A stretch of DNA of 64,000 bases from Chryseobacterium sp. (GTDB lineage Bacteria; Bacteroidota; Bacteroidia; Flavobacteriales; Weeksellaceae), in assembly GCF_008831505.1 (NCBI RefSeq), contig NZ_CP044507.1, positions 372,001 to 436,000 on the forward strand, given 5' to 3'. The notes beneath the pieces were generated by a model. That model saw only the letters and a program-made list of their open reading frames with translations, ran no database searches and was not told the origin of the DNA. Position 1 is the stretch's first letter. Every line of letters begins with the position of its first letter. The position numbers were made by a program, and so were the translations under genes. Shown here piece by piece: positions 45,515 through 51,847 of the stretch.

Positions 45515-45735
45515 GCTGTGAGCCAAAAGCTAAAAGCCAGGAGCCAACAGCTATGCATTTTCGATTACCCTTTGCGCGCTTTGTGAAGCCTTTGTGTTCT
45601 TTGTGGTTAGATAGAGCCAGGAACCGAGAGCCAGGAGTCAAGAGCCAAGAACTAGGATTCAAGAATGAAGAACCAGAAAGAACAGTGCATCAATAATCCA
45701 AAATCAAAAAATCCTGAATCTAACCACCAGTCACT
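45515..45735. repeat. Low-complexity GAGCCAAGAACC-type repeat region
   Basis: The 374-base gap 45381-45754 holds no convincing gene. After the hairpin repeat it consists of degenerate units such as AGCCAGGAACCGAG, GAGCCAAGAAC, ATTCAAGAATGAAGAACC, then TCCTGAATCTAA (45712) and short CACTAAT tandems. The same words recur at 57460-57540 between paaB and paaC. A 122-codon open frame here (45328-45696) is made of these repeats and is not a gene. Confidence 0.65.
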
Positions 45736-45754
45736 AATCACTAATCACCAAGCC

Positions 45755-46519
45755 CTATATTAATTTGTAACTCGTAGCTACCGCGATGGCCTGCGAGATA
45801 TTGGGGACTTCAAGTTTTTCAAAAAGTTTTTTCCGGTGGAATTTAATTGTATCCCGGGCAACGCACATTTTGTCGGCAATCTCATTAATAGAAAGCCCCT
45901 GTGAAGCGTACATCAGGATCTCGGTTTCGCGGGAACTCAGGTTTACCTTTTCCCTGCTTGTCCAGACTTCCCCCACTTCATCATACTCATGGATGATATT
46001 GCTGCCTTGGCGCTGGATCTGAATATTGCCAGCCTCGGTATTGTTGGAGAGTGAAAAGATGCAGAGCGCCTTCCAGATCTTTCCTTCATCGGTTAAAAAT
46101 ATTGGGGTGTATTTATGATTAACCAGAATTTTGCGCTTCTCCGCGGTGATAAGATGAAAATCGTAAGTAATGGAGTATTGTTTTCTGTCAGCTACCGGGA
46201 TCCCATCGTAGAATTTAAAACCAACTTCATTGATCTTCAGCAGCAGTTCCTGATCTTTGGTGGGGGCATGATGGATATAGAATTCATATCCCATCGCTAC
46301 AATTTCTTCCGGCGTACGTCCGCACAAGAACAAACGGTTGTCGGATACATAGTCAAAACCCTGCTTCAGATAGTCTATGACATACATGCTTTGATAGGTT
46401 GTATTCTCAAAAGCTTTCACTACCTGCAGGAAATCCGTAGACTGTGCAGCTTCGGTATCTGTAAGTTGGTTTACTATGTTTTGGGTGAGGAAAAAATCGT
46501 CCGCGGCAGGAAATTTCAT
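45755..46519 (-). CDS. LuxR-type regulator with PAS-like sensor domain
   Basis: A 254-residue regulator. Residues about 35-165 look like a PAS domain (MYVIDYLKQGFDYVSDN, FCGRTPEEIVAMGYEFY, KILVNHKYTPIFLTDEGKIW). The C-terminal 65 residues are a LuxR/GerE helix-turn-helix (LSSRETEILMYASQGLSINEIADKMCVARDTIKFHRKKLFEKL). There is no response-regulator receiver, so it likely senses a small molecule or protein partner directly. A 20-base perfect palindrome 21 bases before its start codon is the obvious operator. Its -7 box is at 46570. Confidence 0.88.
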   Translation of the reverse strand: MKFPAADDFFLTQNIVNQLTDTEAAQSTDFLQVVKAFENTTYQSMYVIDYLKQGFDYVSDNRLFLCGRTPEEIVAMGYEFYIHHAPTKDQELLLKINEVGFKFYDGIPVADRKQYSITYDFHLITAEKRKILVNHKYTPIFLTDEGKIWKALCIFSLSNNTEAGNIQIQRQGSNIIHEYDEVGEVWTSREKVNLSSRETEILMYASQGLSINEIADKMCVARDTIKFHRKKLFEKLEVPNISQAIAVATSYKLI

Positions 46520-46539
46520 AAATCATGGTTAGTTAAAAG

Positions 46540-46559
46540 AACTACCCGCGCGGGTAGTT
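46540..46559. promoter_or_regulatory. Perfect 20-base palindrome, candidate LuxR-type operator
   Basis: AACTACCCGC followed by its exact complement GCGGGTAGTT. It lies between the regulator start codon and two back-to-back -7 boxes. Its centre (46549/46550) is about 42 bases before the estimated plus-strand start site, where lux boxes sit in activated promoters, and just downstream of the estimated minus start site. Confidence 0.7.
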
Positions 46560-46569
46560 TCAGGGCGGC

Positions 46570-46577
46570 CAAATCTA
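46570..46577 (-). promoter_or_regulatory. TAnnTTTG -7 box for the LuxR-type regulator
   Basis: The minus strand reads TAGATTTG. The expected start site near 46564 would place the palindrome in the first bases of the regulator mRNA. Confidence 0.55.
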
Positions 46578-46579
46578 CA

Positions 46580-46587
46580 TATTTTTG
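46580..46587 (+). promoter_or_regulatory. TAnnTTTG -7 box for the divergent short transcript
   Basis: TATTTTTG on the plus strand, two bases from the opposing box. The expected start site is near 46592-46594, about 18 bases before a small ORF. Confidence 0.5.
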
Positions 46588-46610
46588 CTGAGTTATTAAT
46601 ACCGTGCAAA

Positions 46611-46673
46611 ATGATGGTTTTTTTTCTGGAACTGCTCTTATTCATTGCCGGTATTTTGGGTGCGCTTTCATAG
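46611..46673 (+). CDS. Candidate 20-residue hydrophobic peptide
   Basis: A 20-codon ORF (MMVFFLELLLFIAGILGALS) with a single hydrophobic segment and one glutamate. It follows a plus-strand -7 box and is followed by a strong terminator at 46745, so a transcript of about 190 bases would carry it. Possibilities are a small membrane protein, a type I toxin-like peptide, or no protein at all with the RNA as product. No homologue is recognised. Confidence 0.3.
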   Translation: MMVFFLELLLFIAGILGALS

Positions 46674-46744
46674 CGCATTTTCGTGCCGGGATAACAGTCT
46701 GACACTAAAAACACATTTCTATATAGCACCCGCCAGGGTATACC

Positions 46745-46785
46745 AAAAGTTTACAGGATATCAAAGACATCCTGTAAACTTTTTT
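46745..46785 (+). terminator. Strong terminator of the short divergent transcript
   Basis: AAAAGTTTACAGGAT (46745-46759) pairs with ATCCTGTAAACTTTT across a nine-base loop: 15 base pairs without mismatch, continuing into a T run on the plus strand. No annotated gene ends here on the plus strand, which is why a short transcript is proposed. Confidence 0.85.
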
Positions 46786-46938
46786 TAAGTCCGGACGTCT
46801 GTGGGTGTCGCTTAAAGCTGAAAACTTCAGATCATAACGTATGCCGTGATGCTGCAACAGCAATCCACCTTTTCGCTGTTTACCACATAGCATTCTTAAA
46901 ACCCCGCGCTCAAATTTTCATTAACTTTAAGGCTTAAA

Positions 46939-46976
46939 TTCAACCTCAACCTCAATCTTAACCTCAACCTTAACCT
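46939..46976 (+). repeat. Degenerate hexamer tandem repeat before the SDR gene
   Basis: Six hexamers of the form CTCAAC/CTTAAC run directly up to the start codon of the SDR gene. The rest of the gap 46786-46938 shows only short imperfect inverted repeats and no gene. Confidence 0.7.
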
Positions 46977-47855
46977 ATGAAATACACAGAACCCATGCTG
47001 CGCGAAGGCGCCCTGAAAGATAAAGTAGCCATTGTAACCGGTGGCGGCAGCGGTCTGGGCAAAGCCATGACCAAATACTTCCTGGAACTCGGTGCAAAAG
47101 TTGTGATTACCTCCAGAAACCTTGAAAAACTTCAGGCCACGGCTAAAGAACTCGAAGACCAGACCGGCGGAAAAGTCCTCTGTGTAGCCTGCGATGTGCG
47201 GAACTGGGATGAGGTGGAAGCTATGAAAGAAGCGGCGGTTAAAGAATTCGGCCAAATTGATATCCTGCTCAACAACGCCGCCGGTAACTTTATTTCACCA
47301 ACTGAGCGGCTTACGCATTCGGCCTTTGATTCCATACTGGATATTGTGCTGAAGGGCACCAAAAACTGTACGCTCTCCGTGGGGAAATACTGGATTGACA
47401 ATAAAATTCCGGGTACCGTACTCAACATCGTGACCACCTATTCCTGGACCGGATCTGCCTATGTAGTCCCTTCTGCCTGTGCAAAAGCCGGTGTGCTCGC
47501 CATGACTAGAAGCCTTGCTGTAGAGTGGGCGAAATACAATATCCGTTTCAACGCCATCGCACCGGGACCGTTCCCGACCAAGGGTGCCTGGGACCGGTTG
47601 CTGCCGGGAGATTTGCAGGAAAAATTCGACATGCGTAAGAAAGTGCCGTTGCGCAGGGTAGGCGAACATCAGGAGCTGGCCAATTTAGCGGCGTATCTGG
47701 TTTCCGATTATTCGGCTTATATGAATGGTGAAGTCGTAACCATAGACGGTGGCGAGTGGCTGCAGGGTGCCGGCGAATTCAATATGCTCGAAGAAATTCC
47801 ACAGGAAATGTGGGATATGCTGGAGGCGATGATCAAAGCCAAAAAATCAACTTAA
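46977..47855 (+). CDS. SDR oxidoreductase, 2,4-dienoyl-CoA reductase-like
   Basis: A 292-residue classical-type short-chain dehydrogenase. The NADP-binding motif is TGGGSGLG at residues 21-28, NNAAGNF at about 99-105 marks the DECR branch, and YSWTGSAYVVPSACAKAGV holds the active-site serine region and lysine in the atypical arrangement of dienoyl-CoA reductases. The product should act in oxidation of unsaturated fatty acids. A strong terminator follows. The start codon abuts a hexamer repeat. Confidence 0.83.
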   Translation: MKYTEPMLREGALKDKVAIVTGGGSGLGKAMTKYFLELGAKVVITSRNLEKLQATAKELEDQTGGKVLCVACDVRNWDEVEAMKEAAVKEFGQIDILLNNAAGNFISPTERLTHSAFDSILDIVLKGTKNCTLSVGKYWIDNKIPGTVLNIVTTYSWTGSAYVVPSACAKAGVLAMTRSLAVEWAKYNIRFNAIAPGPFPTKGAWDRLLPGDLQEKFDMRKKVPLRRVGEHQELANLAAYLVSDYSAYMNGEVVTIDGGEWLQGAGEFNMLEEIPQEMWDMLEAMIKAKKST

Positions 47856-47878
47856 CTGAAAATTTACTGTTTTATTAG

Positions 47879-47907
47879 ACGCCCGAACCAAAGGTCCGGG
47901 CGTTTTT
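47879..47907 (+). terminator. Terminator after the SDR gene
   Basis: ACGCCCGAACC and GGTCCGGGCGT pair with one A-C mismatch around loop AAA, then TTTT. Confidence 0.9.
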
Positions 47908-48012
47908 GTGTTTTTATATATAAGGGAAACAATTTAAACTCCGGATTATTGGTTCACTGATTATATTTCACAAAAAAGGTGTTTTTCCTTAAATGCAGTT
48001 TTTATTTGTTTC

Positions 48013-48020
48013 TAATTTTG
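48013..48020 (+). promoter_or_regulatory. TAnnTTTG -7 box for the DUF2589 operon
   Basis: TAATTTTG ends 26 bases before the ATG at 48047. An in-frame ATG at 47993 lies upstream of this box and is therefore an unlikely start. Confidence 0.6.
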
Positions 48021-48046
48021 ATATTCAAATCCTTAAAAATATCATC

Positions 48047-48940
48047 ATGGAAACTTTAAGATCAATTCTGGAAAAAGACCAGTCCAAAAAAACGAAATCG
48101 GAGTTAATTCAGTTGCTTACCGGCCTGGAAAGTATAGTGTCGCCTGCCGTGTATGAAAAAATAAGCGGTTTAAGTCCATCGGAACTTCAGGATTTGCCAA
48201 AACGGGACATCCTGGAAATCCTCAACAGCTTTAGAGACGGTTACGATGCCAAATGGGAAAATGCTGTGGCAAATGTTTCCTCAGGCGTGATAAGCGCGGT
48301 GTTCGGGCAGATGCGCGCAGATGAAAAGGCTTTTGCTGCGGCCGCGGTTTCGGACGGAAATTTTGCTGCTGAACTGGGAAGTATCGATTTTGCCAAAATC
48401 ATTGGAGGGCCGCTGGATGCCTGCGTTTCCGCACAGACCAATGCCTCTGTGAGTACCGTAAGTTTCATTAATGAAGTTGGTTTTGAAACCACTGCTGAAG
48501 GTAAGAAGTTGCGGATGGCCGAATTCAAATATAAAAAGAATGTAGCCAACCCCGAATTTGATGAAGACGAGGCAGAAAGTGATTCCAATCCTAAGACCAT
48601 TGAGCAGGATGTTGAAATCACCGTTCCGTTCATAGCGCTGCTTAATGTGCCTTCCTTCCGGATAGAAAGCTGTGATATTGATTTTAATGTAAAACTGAAT
48701 TCCACCTTTACACAAAATACACAGACGGAATTTGGGATCAATACCGGCTTCAGTTCTGAATCTTCAGGTCTGGCCAATCTGTTTGCCAAAGTGAAATTTA
48801 AAGTTGATGTTTCGATGAAAAGGACTTCCACTACCGGTGTGAAGATTGAGAAAGAATATTCGCTGGGGGTAAAAGTCAGGGCTACAAACGACGAAATGCC
48901 TGCAGGTCTGGAAAAAGTTCTTGGATTGCTGTCTAACTAG
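48047..48940 (+). CDS. DUF2589 domain protein
   Basis: A 297-residue cytoplasmic protein with no signal peptide, counted from the ATG downstream of the -7 box. The N-terminal 75 residues are a helical extension. The DUF2589 part follows: SIDFAKIIGGPLDACVSAQTNASVSTVSFINEVGF, then the beta segment ITVPFIALLNVPSFRIESCDIDFNVKLNS. DUF2589 has no established function. It opens a compact operon with two unknown proteins, a subtilase and a small inhibitor-like protein. Confidence 0.82.
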   Translation: METLRSILEKDQSKKTKSELIQLLTGLESIVSPAVYEKISGLSPSELQDLPKRDILEILNSFRDGYDAKWENAVANVSSGVISAVFGQMRADEKAFAAAAVSDGNFAAELGSIDFAKIIGGPLDACVSAQTNASVSTVSFINEVGFETTAEGKKLRMAEFKYKKNVANPEFDEDEAESDSNPKTIEQDVEITVPFIALLNVPSFRIESCDIDFNVKLNSTFTQNTQTEFGINTGFSSESSGLANLFAKVKFKVDVSMKRTSTTGVKIEKEYSLGVKVRATNDEMPAGLEKVLGLLSN

Positions 48941-48951
48941 ATGATTTTGGA

Positions 48952-49644
48952 ATGATTAAATTATCTGATTACCTGGATTATCTGAATCAGGAAATTATTC
49001 AGGCACGTAAAAAGGCCGATGAAAATGCGGTGCTGGTAGCGAAGCAGTACGCTCAGCATCCTTATCTCAAGTTTTTTAAGGTTCCCCGGTATTCCATTCC
49101 GGTCATAAAGATGGATATCCCGATAAAAGTTGCTGATATTGATGCCGATTCCAAATTTAATTTCAAGATTGATCCTAAGCTGTTCATGGTGGAGGTGAAT
49201 GAAAAAATCGCGTTGGTGAATAAGGAGAAAAACCTGAACATTTCACCTGTTACAGAAGCCCAGACCCGTAATGATGATTTCAAAAACCTCTTTAAGACGC
49301 TGGAAAACAGGGATCAGCGCTATATCAAAAACCTCAGCACAGTCATCAAGAAAATTGATTTGGCACCGCAGATCAAATCTTTAAATCTGGGCATCACCCG
49401 TCCACAGGCGGGCGAAGATGAGAATAACGAGTTGGCGCGGATCCTTTCTGAAACCATTGCGAGTAAATATACGCTGGTGGCCTCAAGGCTCAATAACCTG
49501 TATATAGATCCTGACACGACAAAGGCGGAGGACAAGGATAAGATGTTCATTAACCTCCATGTGGAAATGGAAGAGGAAGGTTTGCGCATTGTGAAGTTTA
49601 CAAATAAAGAAGGACAGGAGATCGAGGAGATAACGTTTGAGTAA
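48952..49644 (+). CDS. Unknown protein, DUF2589 operon gene 2
   Basis: A 230-residue soluble protein of no recognised family, 11 bases after the DUF2589 gene. Its segment YSIPVIKMDIPIKVADIDADSKFNFKID (residues 42-70) looks like the beta element of the DUF2589 protein (ITVPFIALLNVPSFRIESCDIDFNVKL), so the two may share a fold or interact. The C-terminus is acidic (MEEEGLRIVKFTNKEGQEIEEITFE). Its stop shares one base with the next start codon (TAATG). Confidence 0.78.
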   Translation: MIKLSDYLDYLNQEIIQARKKADENAVLVAKQYAQHPYLKFFKVPRYSIPVIKMDIPIKVADIDADSKFNFKIDPKLFMVEVNEKIALVNKEKNLNISPVTEAQTRNDDFKNLFKTLENRDQRYIKNLSTVIKKIDLAPQIKSLNLGITRPQAGEDENNELARILSETIASKYTLVASRLNNLYIDPDTTKAEDKDKMFINLHVEMEEEGLRIVKFTNKEGQEIEEITFE

Positions 49645-50222
49645 TGCAGGATTTCATTCATCACAAAGTTAAACTTGCGGAGGAAATGCTCATGCAGTTC
49701 AATCAGGTTCAGCGGCTGTTTGCAGCGCGTGCCTTTGAATTTGACCAAAAGTTGGATCAGCTGCTTAAAGAGCTTCTTCTGCATTATTCACAGTCCGGCA
49801 ATAATTCGGCCGAGTCAGAGATTCTGCGCCTTGTAAATTCTCTGTCTCTGGTAAAGAAAGGTTTTAATCCGCTAAAAATGGAAAAACTTGCTTCCGGTAG
49901 GAGGGAATATTATTATGGATTTGCATTTTCCGCCATGGAAGTCGTACACGGATTGCTGGCCGCGGATTTGAATGCGCAGCAAAAGAAACTGGATGAGGCC
50001 TCGGAGCTTATCTCCAACCTGATACTGAGCATGCATCAGAATGGCGTGCTGACGGACAGGAAAATAAAGAACCTGAATTCCGTTGCCAAGATTGAGGCCT
50101 TCTGGAACAGCATGGTAAGTCAGAATGAATCGGTTTCCAGCATTTATAAGAAGCTCCGGATGACCCTCATTCCGGAGGATATTTACCTACTTACTGAGAA
50201 AATTCTTCTGAAAATTACATAA
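49644..50222 (+). CDS. Unknown helical protein, DUF2589 operon gene 3
   Basis: A 192-residue, apparently all-helical soluble protein, family not recognised. It has long charged helices (residues 1-60, 95-140) and no cysteine-rich or membrane segment. The one-base overlap with the preceding stop and eight-base gap to the subtilase gene place it firmly in this operon, perhaps as a structural partner. Confidence 0.75.
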   Translation: MQDFIHHKVKLAEEMLMQFNQVQRLFAARAFEFDQKLDQLLKELLLHYSQSGNNSAESEILRLVNSLSLVKKGFNPLKMEKLASGRREYYYGFAFSAMEVVHGLLAADLNAQQKKLDEASELISNLILSMHQNGVLTDRKIKNLNSVAKIEAFWNSMVSQNESVSSIYKKLRMTLIPEDIYLLTEKILLKIT

Positions 50223-50230
50223 AGAATAAA

Positions 50231-51490
50231 ATGGAAAGTAAAAAATATGTAGTGCTGCTTCAGGATCAGAATTCTTCGGCAGTAAAAAAGGTGGAACGTG
50301 AATTTAAGGTCAGTTTAACCTCCTCGGAAAATCTTTCCTCCACCAACAAATCTTATGACATCATTGATGCAGATAACGGTGTTCTGTATAAGAATCTTGG
50401 TGTGGCCGTAATGGACGAACCGGATGTTGAGCAATTGGAAGCTGCTGTAAATAATGACAGGAGTCCAATACTTTATTACGAAGAGGAAAGGGAATTTTTT
50501 GCGGTAAACGAAATGGATCTGATCAATAATGTGAAGCTTAAAGCGGCAGAACTGAGTTCATTGATTTCCGAACTGGAGAGTTTTTTAAATAATAAGCCAC
50601 TTCCTCAAAAATCACTCACCGAAATGGAATGGGGACTCAAGGCGATTGGTATAGACCTCGCGCAGTTTACCGGCAAAGGAATTGACCTCTGCGTGCTCGA
50701 TACCGGATTTGACCTTTCTCATCCCGACTTCTCTGCCCGCAATATTGAAGGCAAATCCTTCATACCCGATGAGGTTTGGGACAGGGATCCCTACGGGCAT
50801 GGTACGCACTGCGCGGGTACGGCTGCCGGTAATGTGCGCCAGGACAGCGGCAAACGGTATGGAATTGCCGGAGACTGCAATCTGAAGATCGGAAAGGTGC
50901 TGAGCAACAAGGGAAAGGGCACGACATCCGGTATCATTGACGCAATAGACTGGGCGCTTGAACATAAATTCAGAATTATATCCATGTCGCTGGCCTCTCC
51001 TGTAAAAATAAATGAAAAACCTTCTCCTATTTTTGAAGCGGTGGGCCGTAAGGCGCTGGCCAGCAATTGTCTGCTTATTGCTGCGGCAGGAAATGACAGT
51101 AAAAGGCCGGCCGTCCCGCTTCCTGTTGGTGCGCCGGCTAACTGCAGCTCCATTATGGCAGTGGCGGCAATTGACAGTCAGATGAGAGTGGCCGCTTTTT
51201 CCAATGGTGGTATTAATTCTGCCAATGGGGGCAATGTGAATGTTTGTGCGCCGGGCGTCGATATTCTAAGTGCCCGTCCTGTAAAGGCACCCGATAATTT
51301 ACCCTATACGATGATGAACGGTACCAGTATGGCCACGCCGCATGTTGCCGGCCTGGCCGCGCTCTATATGGAAAAGTTTCCTGATCTTACAGCAGATAAG
51401 ATTTGGGAGTTGCTGGAAAATACAGCGAAACCGATTCAGAATTTAAAGTACCGTGATATAGGTAGTGGTTTAATACAGTTTGTACCTTAA
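50231..51490 (+). CDS. Intracellular S8 family subtilase
   Basis: A 419-residue subtilisin-like serine protease with the full triad: D157 in VLDTGFD, H190 in GHGTHCAG and S366 in NGTSMATPHVAG, plus the oxyanion asparagine N288 in AAAGND. There is no signal peptide, so it should act in the cytoplasm. The first 130 residues form a propeptide-like domain (KYVVLLQDQ opens like inhibitor I9) and a helical linker. It follows three DUF2589-operon genes and is followed within one base by a small inhibitor-like gene. Its target is unknown. Confidence 0.93.
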   Translation: MESKKYVVLLQDQNSSAVKKVEREFKVSLTSSENLSSTNKSYDIIDADNGVLYKNLGVAVMDEPDVEQLEAAVNNDRSPILYYEEEREFFAVNEMDLINNVKLKAAELSSLISELESFLNNKPLPQKSLTEMEWGLKAIGIDLAQFTGKGIDLCVLDTGFDLSHPDFSARNIEGKSFIPDEVWDRDPYGHGTHCAGTAAGNVRQDSGKRYGIAGDCNLKIGKVLSNKGKGTTSGIIDAIDWALEHKFRIISMSLASPVKINEKPSPIFEAVGRKALASNCLLIAAAGNDSKRPAVPLPVGAPANCSSIMAVAAIDSQMRVAAFSNGGINSANGGNVNVCAPGVDILSARPVKAPDNLPYTMMNGTSMATPHVAGLAALYMEKFPDLTADKIWELLENTAKPIQNLKYRDIGSGLIQFVP

Positions 51491-51491
51491 G

Positions 51492-51704
51492 ATGATGGAA
51501 ATTTATATAGCACTGCTAAAGCAGGATGTGAAGCTTGGTGACGTGAAGGAAAAGCTGGCTGAGGAAGGCATGGACTTCCTTAAATTTTATCCGATGCTCA
51601 ATATGGTTAAAATCAGGGCTGAGAAAGATCCGTCCAAACCCTGCCATGAGATTTTTGAAACGGTGGAGAAAGAGAAAGATGATTTCTCCTCACACACTCA
51701 TTAA
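51492..51704 (+). CDS. Small subtilase propeptide/inhibitor-like protein
   Basis: A 70-residue protein starting one base after the subtilase stop; the ATG at 51495 is equally possible. It opens MEIYIALLKQDV, then a helix LGDVKEKLAEEGMDF, strands LKFYPMLNMVKIRA, and a second helix HEIFETVEKEKDD. This beta-alpha-beta-beta-alpha order is that of inhibitor I9 subtilase propeptides, and the opening is like that of the adjoining protease (KYVVLLQDQ). I infer a free-standing inhibitor or folding helper. No search was possible. Confidence 0.72.
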   Translation: MMEIYIALLKQDVKLGDVKEKLAEEGMDFLKFYPMLNMVKIRAEKDPSKPCHEIFETVEKEKDDFSSHTH

Positions 51705-51735
51705 CTTAACGGAAAAATATTACTGCTGGCTGAAT

Positions 51736-51766
51736 AAAAAAGAGTCCGCTGAAAAATCAACGGACC
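51736..51766 (-). terminator. Terminator of clpB
   Basis: On the minus strand GTCCG.TTGA pairs with TCA.CGGAC around a T-rich loop and is followed by TCTTTTTTA, about 80 bases after the clpB stop. The plus strand has no T run here. Confidence 0.65.
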
Positions 51767-51847
51767 CCAAAAACACAAATGATGAAAAAAAATTTCAACT
51801 TAAGAACGCAGGAAAATGCGTTGTATTATGTTAACGGAAGTTAAAGT

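Noticed and set aside
45328-45696. A 122-codon plus-strand frame
   Set aside because: Made of the extragenic repeats described at 45471-45735; no protein-like character.
47993-48046. Longer start for the DUF2589 protein
   Set aside because: The extra 18 residues would precede the -7 box at 48013 and so lie outside the predicted mRNA.
51779-51844. A 20-21 codon plus-strand ORF (MKKNFNLRTQENALYYVNGS)
   Set aside because: It falls between the clpB stop and the clpB terminator on the opposite strand, with no promoter box or terminator of its own. Peptide-like opening noted, but support is too weak.
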